From positions 22,712 to 86,711 of the forward strand of contig JAJRPS010000003.1 of NCBI GenBank assembly GCA_024280635.1: a stretch of 64,000 nt of DNA. Direction: 5' to 3'. Below, piece by piece: positions 48,783 to 58,102 of this stretch. A model generated the notes under the pieces. That model was not told the origin of the DNA, made no database searches, and saw only the letters and a program-made list of their open reading frames with translations. Origin of the DNA: Bacteroidota bacterium. GTDB taxonomy: Bacteria; Bacteroidota; Bacteroidia; Flavobacteriales; Flavobacteriaceae. Made by a program: the position numbers and the translations under genes. How positions within the stretch are numbered: the stretch's first letter is position 1; each line of letters begins with the position of its first letter.

Positions 48783-50357
48783 ATGGCTGGTGGAAAATTA
48801 AGTCCTAGACAGAAAATGATTAACCTAATGTACTTAGTACTTATGGCAATGTTAGCAATGAACATGTCAAAAGAAGTATTAACCGCATTTGGTATCATGA
48901 ACGATAAATTTGTTGAAAACAATACGGCTTCAACAGATAGAAATGCAAATTTTTTACAAACTATTGCTCAAAAAGCTCAAGATGAGCCAGAACAATATAG
49001 TGTAATCAATTCCAAAGCAAAAAACATATCTAAAACATCTAATGAGTTTTATGCCTTTTTAGAAAGTGTAAAAGGAGATATTACAAAACCTTTTCAAGAT
49101 AAATTAAAACCTGATGGTTCATTGCCATATGAGGCTATGGACAAAGGGGATGCTATTGATGAAGCATGGTTTAAAGGTGACAAACTAAAACCTGCTGGAC
49201 AAGCGGTAGTTGACGCGTTTAACAAATATAAAACAGATATGTTTAAACTGTTAGATAATAAAGACGCTAAAGGAAAGCAATTAAATGCTGCTTTAATAGC
49301 TACATTAAACAAAAAATTTAATACTGATGAAGTTACATCTAAAGAAAACGGAAACAAACCATGGTTACGTTATCACTTTGAAGGGTTTCCTGCTATTGCT
49401 TCTTTAGCTAAAATGTCTTCTTTTCAATCGGATGTAAAATCTTTAGAATCTGAAGTATTATCTGGATTATTATCTGGCAAACAAGCATCTGCATTATCAT
49501 TTAACAACTATCGTGCAATTGTAGTACCTGAAAAAACAGCTTTCTTTTCTGGAGAAAACTTTAAAGGTCGTATTGTATTAGGAAGAGTTGATGCATCTAC
49601 TAAACCAAATAAAGTTATTTTAAATGGTAAAGAAGTAGACGCTAAAAACTTTAAAGATGGTGGTGTTGTTTTAGATTTCCCTGCTGGAGCAGTTGGAGAT
49701 AGAGACTTAAAAGGTAAATTTGTTTTCATGGAAAACGGTAAGCCTGTTGAAGTTGCTATTGAAAGCTCTTATGCGGTAATACCTAAACCAAACTCTGCTA
49801 CTATTTCTGCTGATAAAATGAACGTTGTTTATAGAGGTATCCCTAACCCAATGACAATTTCATTTGCAGGTGTAGCTTCTAACAAAACAAATGCTTCTGC
49901 ACCAGGTTTACGTAAATCTGGAAAAGGGTATATTATGACACCAGGTAAAGGTAGAGAAATTACTATTACCGTTAACGGTACATTAAGTGATGGAGCAAAA
50001 GTTTCTGATAGAAAGAAATTTAGAATTAAAGATATCCCACGTCCTGCTGCTGCGGTAAGCAAGAAAACAGGTATCTTAAAAAAATCAAGGAATTCTTTAA
50101 AATCAGCAACTATTTCTGCTGAATTAGAAGATTTTGTATTTGATTTGAACTTAAAAGTAGGTACTTTTAAATTTAAAGTTCCTGGTAAAGCAACTATTAC
50201 TTGTAATGGATCAAGATTAAACTCAAGAGCAAAAGCAGCATTAGCAGGAGCAAAAAGAGGAGATCAAATTACTATTTTTGACATGAAAGCTTCAATAAAA
50301 GGAAGTAATCAAAAATTAAAACCAGCTGCTCCAGTAATTATTGAGCTTACAAACTAA
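48783..50357 (+). CDS. gldM: Gliding motility protein GldM (T9SS motor shaft)
   Basis: Bitopic protein of 524 residues whose periplasmic part forms the shaft that transmits rotation from GldL. The N-terminus MAGGKLSPRQKMINLMYLVL is the hallmark; the single helix runs to about residue 36. The periplasmic part includes an alpha-helical domain (NFLQTIAQKAQDEPEQYSV...) and beta-rich domains (AIVVPEKTAFFSGENFKGRI, VVYRGIPNPMTISFAGV). It belongs to the same operon as gldK, gldL and gldN. Confidence 0.96.
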   Translation: MAGGKLSPRQKMINLMYLVLMAMLAMNMSKEVLTAFGIMNDKFVENNTASTDRNANFLQTIAQKAQDEPEQYSVINSKAKNISKTSNEFYAFLESVKGDITKPFQDKLKPDGSLPYEAMDKGDAIDEAWFKGDKLKPAGQAVVDAFNKYKTDMFKLLDNKDAKGKQLNAALIATLNKKFNTDEVTSKENGNKPWLRYHFEGFPAIASLAKMSSFQSDVKSLESEVLSGLLSGKQASALSFNNYRAIVVPEKTAFFSGENFKGRIVLGRVDASTKPNKVILNGKEVDAKNFKDGGVVLDFPAGAVGDRDLKGKFVFMENGKPVEVAIESSYAVIPKPNSATISADKMNVVYRGIPNPMTISFAGVASNKTNASAPGLRKSGKGYIMTPGKGREITITVNGTLSDGAKVSDRKKFRIKDIPRPAAAVSKKTGILKKSRNSLKSATISAELEDFVFDLNLKVGTFKFKVPGKATITCNGSRLNSRAKAALAGAKRGDQITIFDMKASIKGSNQKLKPAAPVIIELTN

Positions 50358-50370
50358 AAGCATATTACAT

Positions 50371-50410
50371 AATACTGTAAGGCATGTTTTAAAACCTGCT
50401 TTACAGTATT
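50371..50410 (+). other. Intercistronic hairpin between gldM and gldN
   Basis: AATACTGTAAGGCA (50371-50384) pairs with TGCTTTACAGTATT (50397-50410) over 14 bp including one G-U pair; the 12-nt loop is TGTTTTAAAACC. There is no T run after it, so it is not a typical terminator. It may affect mRNA stability or the ratio of GldN to GldM. Confidence 0.6.
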
Positions 50411-50438
50411 AATCAAATAAAACAATAAAATTAGACCC

Positions 50439-51329
50439 ATGAAAAAGAAAATCTTTTTAGTAGCCACATTGGCATTTTTGGCAATACAAGGTGTTAGCGC
50501 ACAATACAACATATTGAACGCAAAAAGCCCTGAAGAAATTGGCGTAAAAACTGAAGATCAAAAAGCATACGACAATAACAAACCTTTAGAATACGGTTTT
50601 ATTGACGATAGAGATATTTTATGGTCACGTATGGTGTGGGAAAAAATTGTTTTAGATGAACGTGTAAATTTCCCTTTATACTACCCAATTGATACTGCTC
50701 ATATTGGTAAAGAACGTAGAAGTTTATATGATGTTTTAGCAAAAAACATTAAAAACGGAAACATAGAAAACCTATATACAGATGATTATTTTACTGGAAA
50801 AGTATCTTTTGATGATGTACAAGAAGGTTTAGTGAAAATTGATACTGCAGATACAGGTTACGAGCAATACAATGCAGGTGAACCAATTTCTCCAGAATAC
50901 ATTGATACTACTGAAATTACATCTTATGATGTAAAGGAATACCGTATTAAAGGATTGTGGTACTTTGACAAACGTCAAGGAGAGTTGAAATACAGAATGA
51001 TTGCAATATGTCCTGTTGTACCTGATGTTAACTTTTTAGATGCTGATGAACCAGATTTAATAGAACCTTTCTGGATTTATATTCCAGACGCTAGAGAAGT
51101 ATTAAACAAAGCAATGGTATTTAATGATAAAAATACTGCAAAACCTATTTCATTTGACCACTTATTAAACGCAAGACATTTCGGCGCTTATATGTATAAA
51201 GAAGAAAATGTATATCAAGATCGTAAGATTACAGAATACATACCTGAAAATGCATTGATGCAGTTATTGGAATCAGATCGAATCAAAGAAAAAATTAGAG
51301 ACTTTGAGTTAGATCAATGGCAATACTAA
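50439..51329 (+). CDS. gldN: Gliding motility protein GldN (T9SS ring component)
   Basis: Periplasmic protein of 296 residues that forms the outer-membrane-associated ring with GldK. A signal peptide (MKKKIFLVATLAFLAIQGVSAQ) is cleaved after Ala21 or nearby. Typical family text includes ILWSRMVWEKIVLDERVNFPLYYP and the late FDHLLNARHFGAYMYKEENVYQDR. It closes the gld cluster and is followed by a strong terminator 16 nt downstream. Confidence 0.95.
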   Translation: MKKKIFLVATLAFLAIQGVSAQYNILNAKSPEEIGVKTEDQKAYDNNKPLEYGFIDDRDILWSRMVWEKIVLDERVNFPLYYPIDTAHIGKERRSLYDVLAKNIKNGNIENLYTDDYFTGKVSFDDVQEGLVKIDTADTGYEQYNAGEPISPEYIDTTEITSYDVKEYRIKGLWYFDKRQGELKYRMIAICPVVPDVNFLDADEPDLIEPFWIYIPDAREVLNKAMVFNDKNTAKPISFDHLLNARHFGAYMYKEENVYQDRKITEYIPENALMQLLESDRIKEKIRDFELDQWQY

Positions 51330-51345
51330 TTTTCAAAAATATTTT

Positions 51346-51380
51346 AAAAAGCTCGTAGTTATCACTACGAGCTTTTTTTT
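51346..51380 (+). terminator. gldKLMN terminator
   Basis: Perfect 14-bp stem, AAAAAGCTCGTAGT/ACTACGAGCTTTTT, with a 4-nt loop and a run of eight T residues. Confidence 0.93.
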
Positions 51381-51436
51381 GTAATAGATTTGCTCTTAAA
51401 TTACTTACTTTTGCATTTTAACTTCAATTATTAAAC

Positions 51437-52486
51437 ATGAACACACCAGTAGATTACATTATTGTTGGTTTTGGTTTGGCAGGACTAACCTTTACGGAAC
51501 AGCTACGTAAAAACAACAAAAGCTTTATAGTGATTTCTAGTTTAGAAAAATCATCATCCATAGTTGCTGGCGGCATGTATAACCCTGTAATTTTAAAACG
51601 ATTTACCTTAGCTTGGGAAGCATCGGGACATTTAAAAACAGCTCTACCCTTTTACAAGGAATTAGAAACCTATCTACAAAAATCATTTTTAATACCACTA
51701 CCCCTTTACCGAATACTCAACAGTATTGAAGAACAAAATAATTGGCACATTGCTACGGATAAACCCTCTCTATCTCCTTATTTAGACACCCAACTTATTG
51801 AAAATAAAAATAAAAACATTACTGCTAATTACAAATTTGGAGTCGTTACACAATCTGGGCGGTTAAAAGTAAAATCGCTTATTCAACATTATGTAAAAAA
51901 GCTAAAGCAAACCAAACAATTTATTGCTGAAAACTTTGATTATACCGCACTAAATCATACCACCAATAGTATTAATTACAAAAACTATACTGCAAAACAC
52001 CTTATTTTTTGTGAAGGTTTTGGAATGAAAAATAATCCGTATTTTAATTACCTACCTTTAAAGCCATCAAAAGGAGAAACCATCACTATAGTTGCTCCTG
52101 AATTAAATTTAGAAGCTATTGTAAAGTCAGGAGTTTTTATACTACCTACCGCTAAAAAAAATGAATATTTAGTTGGCGCCACTTATAATTGGACCGATGA
52201 AACTTGGGATGCTACTACAACTGGAAAAGAACAATTGCAACAAAAATTAGAAAAATTTATCATTTGTCCCTACACCATTGTAAAACAAGCAGCTGGTATT
52301 AGACCTACCGTAAAAGACCGAAGACCATTACTAGGACAACACCCAAAACACCCCAATATTTATGTTTTAAACGGCTTAGGAACTCGCGGTGTTATGGTTG
52401 CACCAACAGTAAGTAAACAATTGTATGATTTTATAGCATTCAAAAAACCTTTAAATACCGAAATTGACATCAAAAGATTTTTATAA
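51437..52486 (+). CDS. FAD-dependent oxidoreductase, DAO family
   Basis: A 349-residue flavoprotein with the N-terminal dinucleotide fold VDYIIVGFGLAGLTFTEQL (about residues 5-23) and the late conserved segment GIRPTVKDRRPLLGQHP followed by NIYVLNGLGTRGVMVAP, typical of the D-amino-acid oxidase/glycine oxidase family. Substrate cannot be read from sequence. A -7 box TACTTTTG lies about 25 nt before the ATG. It converges with the DUF983 gene with only 4 nt between the stop codons. Confidence 0.85.
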   Translation: MNTPVDYIIVGFGLAGLTFTEQLRKNNKSFIVISSLEKSSSIVAGGMYNPVILKRFTLAWEASGHLKTALPFYKELETYLQKSFLIPLPLYRILNSIEEQNNWHIATDKPSLSPYLDTQLIENKNKNITANYKFGVVTQSGRLKVKSLIQHYVKKLKQTKQFIAENFDYTALNHTTNSINYKNYTAKHLIFCEGFGMKNNPYFNYLPLKPSKGETITIVAPELNLEAIVKSGVFILPTAKKNEYLVGATYNWTDETWDATTTGKEQLQQKLEKFIICPYTIVKQAAGIRPTVKDRRPLLGQHPKHPNIYVLNGLGTRGVMVAPTVSKQLYDFIAFKKPLNTEIDIKRFL

Positions 52487-52490
52487 CAAA

Positions 52491-52904
52491 CTATCTAAAA
52501 TTATTTTTTTGACTTTCCTTGTATTTTTGAACTGCATTTTTATCATAATGCACAAACATATTAATCCATATACTACGTGCCATACGCGCCATTAATGGCA
52601 TTAAAACAATCATTGTTAGTGTTATAATTCCGAAAGTTTGCCATACTGTAGGCGTAAAAAAGAGGTTTGCCAATACAAAAGCAGCCACTGAAAAAGCAAT
52701 TCCCAATGCATAACTTACATACATGGCACCATCAAAAAAACCAGGTTCAATGTGGTAGCGTTGCCCACAAGAACTACATTTTTTATTCATTTTTAAAGTT
52801 GTAGCCAACTTATAACTGTTTTTTTCAACATACATACTTTCCTCATGACACTTCGGACATTTACCAAAGAACATACTGTATAAGATATTTCCTTTTTTAA
52901 GCAT
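52491..52904 (-). CDS. DUF983 family membrane protein
   Basis: A 137-residue protein with two CxxC pairs in a cytoplasmic N-terminal part (GKCPKCHEES and KCSSCGQRY), which could bind zinc. They are followed by the signature FFDGAMYVSYALGIAFS and two transmembrane helices (about 60-80 and 88-106). The function of the family is unknown. Its -7 box TACCTTTG is at 52937-52944 on the minus strand, back to back with the ABC-F gene's promoter. Confidence 0.85.
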   Translation of the reverse strand: MLKKGNILYSMFFGKCPKCHEESMYVEKNSYKLATTLKMNKKCSSCGQRYHIEPGFFDGAMYVSYALGIAFSVAAFVLANLFFTPTVWQTFGIITLTMIVLMPLMARMARSIWINMFVHYDKNAVQKYKESQKNNFR

Positions 52905-52981
52905 TTATTTTATGTATTTTTGCAGATTAATAATCACAAAGGTAGTCAAAATTCAAAACTACCTCGTAACATTTGTAACAC

Positions 52982-54895
52982 ATGCTTAATATTCATAATC
53001 TATCAGTTTCCTTTCAAGGAGAAGACTTGTTTAAAGAAATTACTTTTCGTTTAGGAGCGGGCACTAGAGCTGGGTTAATAGGTAAAAATGGCGCAGGAAA
53101 ATCAACTTTATTAAAAATCATTTCTGGAGATCAAGAGTATGATAGTGGTCAAATTGCATTAGGCAAAGATGTTAGAATAGGTTTTTTACGTCAAGATATC
53201 GATTTTATAGAAGGCAGAACCGTTTTAGAAGAATCTTACCAAGCTTTTGAAGCTATCAAAAAAATGGAGTTTCAGATGGAAGAACTCAATAGAGAACTTA
53301 CTGAAAGAACCGATTATGAAAGTGATGCTTACGCAAAAATTATTGAAGATGTAACAGAATTACAACATCAATATGAAATACACGGTGGTTACAGCTATAA
53401 AGGAGAAACAGAGCGCATTTTACAAGGTTTAGGTTTTTTACGTGAAGATTTTGAAAAGCTTACCGAAACCTTTTCTGGAGGTTGGCGCATGCGTATTGAA
53501 TTAGCAAAATTATTATTACAAAAAAATGAGGTCTTACTTTTAGATGAGCCAACCAATCACTTAGATATTGAATCCATTATTTGGTTGGAAAATTTCTTGA
53601 AAAATTATGCCGGAGCGGTTGTAATTGTATCACATGATAAAATGTTTTTAGATAATGTTACCAATCGTACCATTGAAATTTCTTTGGGGAGAATTTATGA
53701 TTACCCAAAACCATACTCGCAATATTTAGTTTTACGAGAAGAAATACGCACCCAACAATTAGCAGCTCAAAAAAATCAAGCAAAACAAATTGAGCAAACT
53801 GAAAAACTCATTGAAAAATTTAGAGCTAAAGCCAATAAAGCATCCATGGCACAATCGCTTATTAAAAAAGTAAATAAAATTGAACGCATTGAGGTAGATG
53901 CCGAGGACAATAGTGTCATGACTTTAAAATTTCCTGTTTCCATACAACCCGGTAAAATTGTTATTGAAGCTGAAAATTTAGCTAAAAGTTACGGCAATAA
54001 ACTCGTACTTCAAAATGTAGATTTATTGATAGAAAGAGGTAGTAAAATTGCTTTTGTTGGGCAAAACGGACAAGGAAAATCTACCCTAGCTAAAATGATG
54101 GTAGGCGACATTCCTTTTGAAGGTCATTTGAAACTAGGACATAACGTACAAATTGGTTATTTTGCTCAAAACCAAGCAGAGTATTTAGACGGCAACAAAA
54201 CCGTAGAAGACACCATGATTGATGCCGCTAATGAAAAAACACGTAGTAAAGTGCGTGATATTTTAGGCTCTTTTCTTTTTAGAGGAGAGGAGGTAGATAA
54301 AAAAGTAAAAGTCCTATCTGGAGGAGAACGAAATCGTTTAGCACTCGCAAAAATGCTTTTACAGCCTTTAAACGTATTGATTATGGATGAGCCCACCAAT
54401 CATTTGGATATCAAATCAAAAAATGTATTAAAAGAAGCGCTACAAAAATTTGAAGGCACTTTGATATTGGTTTCTCATGATCGTGATTTTCTACAAGGTT
54501 TAACCAAAACTGTTTATGAATTTAAAGACCATAAAATCAAAGAATATTTAGGTGATATTAATTACTACTTAGCCCAACGCAAAATGGAAAATATGCGTGA
54601 GGTAGAAAAGAAAACCGTCGTAAAAAAAGTACAACCTAAAAAGGAAGCTAAAAAACAAAGTTATGATGAGCAACGTCAACTAAAAGCCTTAAATAATAAA
54701 TTGAGTAAGATTGAGTCTGATATTAATAAATTAGAACGAGAAATTAAAGCGATAGACCTAGAATTAGAAATTAACTATGATGCTACCATTGCTCAAGAAA
54801 ACTTTTTTGACACCTATCAAGGTAAAAAAGACAGTTTAGACTCGCTCATGTTAATTTGGGAAACCGTACAAGAAGAAATAGATGTTTTAGTATAA
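52982..54895 (+). CDS. ABC-F family ATP-binding protein (Uup/EttA-like)
   Basis: Soluble protein with two tandem ABC ATPase domains and no membrane segment, 637 residues. Walker A motifs are GKNGAGKSTLLK (about 35) and GQNGQGKSTLAK (about 362); signatures are FSGGWRMRIELAK and LSGGERNRLALAK; both have EPTNHLD. A linker helix between the domains (YLVLREEIRTQQLAAQ...) and a C-terminal coiled coil (about 560-637) match Uup-type proteins that act on ribosomes or DNA. Exact role is not shown by sequence. Confidence 0.93.
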   Translation: MLNIHNLSVSFQGEDLFKEITFRLGAGTRAGLIGKNGAGKSTLLKIISGDQEYDSGQIALGKDVRIGFLRQDIDFIEGRTVLEESYQAFEAIKKMEFQMEELNRELTERTDYESDAYAKIIEDVTELQHQYEIHGGYSYKGETERILQGLGFLREDFEKLTETFSGGWRMRIELAKLLLQKNEVLLLDEPTNHLDIESIIWLENFLKNYAGAVVIVSHDKMFLDNVTNRTIEISLGRIYDYPKPYSQYLVLREEIRTQQLAAQKNQAKQIEQTEKLIEKFRAKANKASMAQSLIKKVNKIERIEVDAEDNSVMTLKFPVSIQPGKIVIEAENLAKSYGNKLVLQNVDLLIERGSKIAFVGQNGQGKSTLAKMMVGDIPFEGHLKLGHNVQIGYFAQNQAEYLDGNKTVEDTMIDAANEKTRSKVRDILGSFLFRGEEVDKKVKVLSGGERNRLALAKMLLQPLNVLIMDEPTNHLDIKSKNVLKEALQKFEGTLILVSHDRDFLQGLTKTVYEFKDHKIKEYLGDINYYLAQRKMENMREVEKKTVVKKVQPKKEAKKQSYDEQRQLKALNNKLSKIESDINKLEREIKAIDLELEINYDATIAQENFFDTYQGKKDSLDSLMLIWETVQEEIDVLV

Positions 54896-54947
54896 CAATT
54901 CTATTATTCCAGTAGCTCTTACCATGCCAACCAATTATTAAATAGCT

Positions 54948-55520
54948 TTAGTTAATAAATATCCCTTTTAATAAAACACTACTTAAATTAGCTGCTAGTT
55001 GTTTGGGTTTGCAATCTTCTTTTTTAGGAATCCATAAATAAAGTGAACGCAATGTTGAGAGAATAGAAAACAGTATTACATCTACATCAATATTGGTGAT
55101 TTCTTTTTGTTGAATACCCTCTCTAATAATTTTTCTAAAATTATTTTCATAAGCTTCTCTTAAACTCAAATAATAATCTAGCTGTTCTTCCAAATGCATC
55201 CAATCGGCATTTAATGATGCCATTTCATTTTCATTATTAGTAGTAATAGTAACATGTAATGTAATAATCGCTTCTAGTTTTTTAATACTAGAAATATTAC
55301 TATCCACTATTACGTTCATGCCTTTTGTAAACGCTTCAGCAAGAGAAATGATAATACAGTTTAAAATTTCTTGTTTACTTTTAATATGATTGTATAAGCT
55401 GGCGGCTTTCATACCCATTTCATTAGCAATATCACGCATAGTAACGGCACTATACCCTTTTTCTTTAAATAAGATTGCCGCAGTATGGATAATTTCTTGT
55501 TTCCTATTTTCACGTTTCAT
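54948..55520 (-). CDS. TetR/AcrR family transcriptional regulator
   Basis: A 190-residue regulator. The N-terminal DNA-binding helix-turn-helix is clear: IIHTAAILFKEKGYSAVTMRDIANEMGMKAASLYNHIKSKQEI (residues 10-52). The C-terminal ligand-binding part is not assigned. It lies convergent with the ABC-F gene and divergent from the DUF4136 lipoprotein gene (242-bp gap), which is a possible target. A box TATCTTCG, one base from TAnnTTTG, lies only a few bases before its ATG. Confidence 0.88.
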   Translation of the reverse strand: MKRENRKQEIIHTAAILFKEKGYSAVTMRDIANEMGMKAASLYNHIKSKQEILNCIIISLAEAFTKGMNVIVDSNISSIKKLEAIITLHVTITTNNENEMASLNADWMHLEEQLDYYLSLREAYENNFRKIIREGIQQKEITNIDVDVILFSILSTLRSLYLWIPKKEDCKPKQLAANLSSVLLKGIFIN

Positions 55521-55762
55521 ATTGGCGAAGATAAGAATTGTTATCTAAATGCATAAAAAATACAACTACATACTTATTAATACTTAAATTATTGTGGTAT
55601 AATTTTTGTGAATAGATGTTATAAGCAAACTTATTCAACCTATAGAAAGAAGTGTTAATTTTTATTAACTTTTGAATGTTGAAAAATTAAACCCATTGGA
55701 CTAGCGTCCTACAATTAAACAGTTTAAAAATAAACTAATAATAAAGATAAAATTTAGAAAAC

Positions 55763-56278
55763 ATGAAAAAAATACAACTATTTGCAATATTACTTACCTT
55801 GATAGTAACATCTTGTGCTACAGTACGCGTAAGTACCGATTATGATACCCAAGAAAATTTTGAAAACTACAAAACCTTTGCTTTTTATAAACCCGGTATT
55901 GATAAAGTGGAAATTTCCGATTTGGATAAAAAAAGAATTTTACGCGCTATTGAAAGTGAAATGATAGGGAAAGGTTTTACAAAATCTACCACACCAGATT
56001 TATTGGTAAATATAAATACAAAAACCGAAAAAAGTGTAAACGTATATCAAGCAAATATGGGTTACGGTTGGGGTCCTTGGTACGGAGGGATGAATAGAAA
56101 TGTATCAACCAGCACCAATGGTGTTTTATATATTGATTTGATAAAAGCTAAAAATAAGCAATTGATTTGGCAAGGTAAAGGTGTAGGATACTTAACACAT
56201 AGTGCTAAAAAGAAAGATGCTCGCATACAAGAATTTGTAACTAAAATTATAGAAAAATACCCCCCCAATAAGCAATAA
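55763..56278 (+). CDS. DUF4136 lipoprotein
   Basis: Lipoprotein of 171 residues. The signal ends in LLTLIVTSCATVRVST, with the acylated Cys at residue 18. The following text TDYDTQENFENYKTFAFYKP is the DUF4136 start, and the domain continues to the end (LIWQGKGVGYLTHS, about 133-146). Its function is unknown; members are usually envelope lipoproteins. It is monocistronic, with a terminator 24 nt after the stop, and divergent from a TetR-type regulator. Confidence 0.85.
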   Translation: MKKIQLFAILLTLIVTSCATVRVSTDYDTQENFENYKTFAFYKPGIDKVEISDLDKKRILRAIESEMIGKGFTKSTTPDLLVNINTKTEKSVNVYQANMGYGWGPWYGGMNRNVSTSTNGVLYIDLIKAKNKQLIWQGKGVGYLTHSAKKKDARIQEFVTKIIEKYPPNKQ

Positions 56279-56301
56279 GTAACTACTTAAAAAAACAGCA
56301 C

Positions 56302-56336
56302 AAAAAAAGCAATCCGTAATTTGGATTGCTTTTTTT
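56302..56336 (+). terminator. Terminator of the DUF4136 gene
   Basis: Perfect 14-bp stem AAAAAAAGCAATCC/GGATTGCTTTTTTT with a 7-nt loop. Confidence 0.9.
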
Positions 56337-56356
56337 ATGATATTTGTGCAAATAAA

Positions 56357-56445
56357 AAAAGCGTCCCGATGACTCTTAAAGAGGTTTTGGGAAGCTTTTC
56401 ATTGGTTTACTACTAAACCTTTAACAAGCCACAACGCTTGTTAAA
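56357..56445. other. Two further hairpins before tRNA-Asp
   Basis: An imperfect hairpin (AAAAGC at 56357-56362 pairs with GCTTTT at 56394-56399, with TCCC/GGGA and CTCT/AGAG inside) is followed by a perfect 10-bp hairpin TTTAACAAGC/GCTTGTTAAA (56420-56445, 6-nt loop). No gene is present; they may be decayed terminators or repeats. Confidence 0.45.
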
Positions 56446-56469
56446 CAACACAACTAAATCTTTGCGCAA

Positions 56470-56499
56470 AAAAAAACCTTAAAATTTTAAGGTTTTTTT
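56470..56499 (-). terminator. Terminator of tRNA-Asp
   Basis: Perfect 30-bp palindrome with AACCTTAAAA/TTTTAAGGTT at the centre and A/T runs at the edges; as a hairpin it gives a T tail on both strands, 9 nt after the tRNA 3' end. Confidence 0.8.
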
Positions 56500-56507
56500 G
56501 CATTTTG

Positions 56508-56581
56508 CGGTCTGGACGGGACTCGAACCCGCGACCCCATGCGTGACAGGCATGTATTCTAACCAACTGAACTACCAGACC
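56508..56581 (-). tRNA. tRNA-Asp (anticodon GTC)
   Basis: The minus strand folds as a 74-nt cloverleaf. The acceptor stem GGTCTGG/CCAGACC is perfect with discriminator G. The anticodon loop CTGTCAC gives GTC, reading GAC and GAT. The T-loop is GGTTCGAGTCC. CCA is not encoded. Confidence 0.97.
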
Positions 56582-56654
56582 GTTGCGTAATGCGAGTGCA
56601 AATATAAGACAGATTATTGATTATACAAACTTTTTTTAAACTTTTTTTTGAAGG

Positions 56655-57584
56655 TTATTTAAAGTGTTGTCTTTCTATAAGATAAGCATTTAAAATAGTA
56701 TCAAATTTTCGATTAATATCTACAGCAATGTACTTAATATTGTATTGCGCACAGGTTAATTTGATTTCATTTAAGTATTCGGTTGCTTTTTCCTGATAAA
56801 CGGCTTGCACCTGATCGGCATATAAATCAATTTTTTGATTTGTTTCTACATCAACATAGCTTTTTGGGGTATTGTCAAATTTAAAATCAACTTCAGTTTT
56901 AGCATCTAAAGTATGGAAAAGTAATACTTCATGCTTATTATGTTTTAAATGCTGTAAAGCACTAAATAATTCTTCTTTACCACTATTATACTCAAACATA
57001 TCGGTAAACAGTACAATTAATGAGCGTCTGTGTATGTTTTCTGCTATTTCGTGTAAATATTTGACCGTATTAGTATCTGCCGTATTAGGAGTTGATTTTA
57101 ATACGTTTTCTAATTGATGAAGTAATATATTATGATGACGATCACTGCCTTTTTCTCCTATATAAAAATCATATTTATCGCTATAAATACTTAATCCAAT
57201 AGCATCACGCTGTTTTTTTAGTAATTCTAACAATGCAGCACTTGCTAAAACCGAAAAACCTATTTTATTTAAGCTATCTACTTTAAATTCTGATACTTTA
57301 GGATAATGCATGGATGCTGAATTATCGATGATAATATGGCAACGTAAATTGGTTTCATCTTCATATTTTTTGGTAAACAATTTATCTGTACGAGCAAAAA
57401 GTTTCCAATCAATATGTTTGGTACTTTCCCCATTATTATACACTTTATGTTCTGAAAATTCTGATGAAAACCCATGAAAAGGACTGCGATGAATACCCGT
57501 AATAAAGCCCTCTACAATTTGATGTGCCAATACTTGAAGATTAAAGTAAATTTTTGAATGGTATAATTGTTTTTTTATGGGCAT
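56655..57584 (-). CDS. DUF58 domain-containing protein
   Basis: A 309-residue soluble protein. The DUF58 core reads VYNNGESTKHIDWKLFARTDKLFTKKYEDE (about 50-79). It is followed by a von Willebrand A-like fold with a MIDAS-type site IIIDNSASMHYP (about 87-98), which would bind a divalent metal. In other genomes DUF58 proteins work with MoxR-type AAA ATPases and Bat proteins; none is next to it here. It is followed downstream by tRNA-Asp on the same strand. A -7 box TAACTTTG is at 57606-57613. Confidence 0.88.
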   Translation of the reverse strand: MPIKKQLYHSKIYFNLQVLAHQIVEGFITGIHRSPFHGFSSEFSEHKVYNNGESTKHIDWKLFARTDKLFTKKYEDETNLRCHIIIDNSASMHYPKVSEFKVDSLNKIGFSVLASAALLELLKKQRDAIGLSIYSDKYDFYIGEKGSDRHHNILLHQLENVLKSTPNTADTNTVKYLHEIAENIHRRSLIVLFTDMFEYNSGKEELFSALQHLKHNKHEVLLFHTLDAKTEVDFKFDNTPKSYVDVETNQKIDLYADQVQAVYQEKATEYLNEIKLTCAQYNIKYIAVDINRKFDTILNAYLIERQHFK

Positions 57585-57631
57585 AATTTAAGTTGTATAT
57601 AAATTCAAAGTTAGTTAAAACAGGTGAATAA

Positions 57632-57663
57632 AAAAAAGGCTTGACTACTGTCAAACCTTTTTT
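57632..57663 (-). terminator. trxA terminator
   Basis: Stem AAAAAGG-C-TTGAC/GTCAA-A-CCTTTTT with one mismatch and a 4-nt loop, followed by a T run on the minus strand, 23 nt after the trxA stop. Confidence 0.75.
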
Positions 57664-57685
57664 ACTAACTATAGTTGCAATATTA

Positions 57686-58003
57686 CTATAATAAAGCATC
57701 AATTGCTTTTGTATATGCATCTTTAGGAGACACTCCTACTTTACGATCTACTAATTCTCCATTTTTGAATAATAATACGGTAGGGATGTTACGTACACCA
57801 AATTTAGCTGCAAATTCTTGATTTGCATCTACATCTACTTTACCTACTACAGCTTTACCTTCATACTCATTGCTTACTTCGTCAATTACAGGCCCTACCA
57901 TTCTACATGGTCCACACCAAGCTGCCCAAAAGTCAACTAATACAGGTTTATCTGATTTTAATACTGTTTCTTCAAATGTTGCGTCTGTTATTTCTAATGC
58001 CAT
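57686..58003 (-). CDS. trxA: Thioredoxin
   Basis: Cytoplasmic dithiol-disulfide oxidoreductase of 105 residues. The active site [10 protein letters not shown] has Cys30 and Cys33; the cis-proline loop is NIPTVLLF near residue 73. No signal peptide, so it is the general cytoplasmic form. It lies between dnaE and the DUF58 gene with its own -7 box (TATTTTTG, 58039-58046) and terminator. Confidence 0.96.
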   Translation of the reverse strand: MALEITDATFEETVLKSDKPVLVDFWAAWCGPCRMVGPVIDEVSNEYEGKAVVGKVDVDANQEFAAKFGVRNIPTVLLFKNGELVDRKVGVSPKDAYTKAIDALL

Positions 58004-58102
58004 TTTATTTAATTTTAGTGGTTATTATAATTACTATACAAAAATAGTCAAATATTTTGCCAAAACTTACATTGTTGTAAATCTATTTTTTTGATAATAC
58101 TA

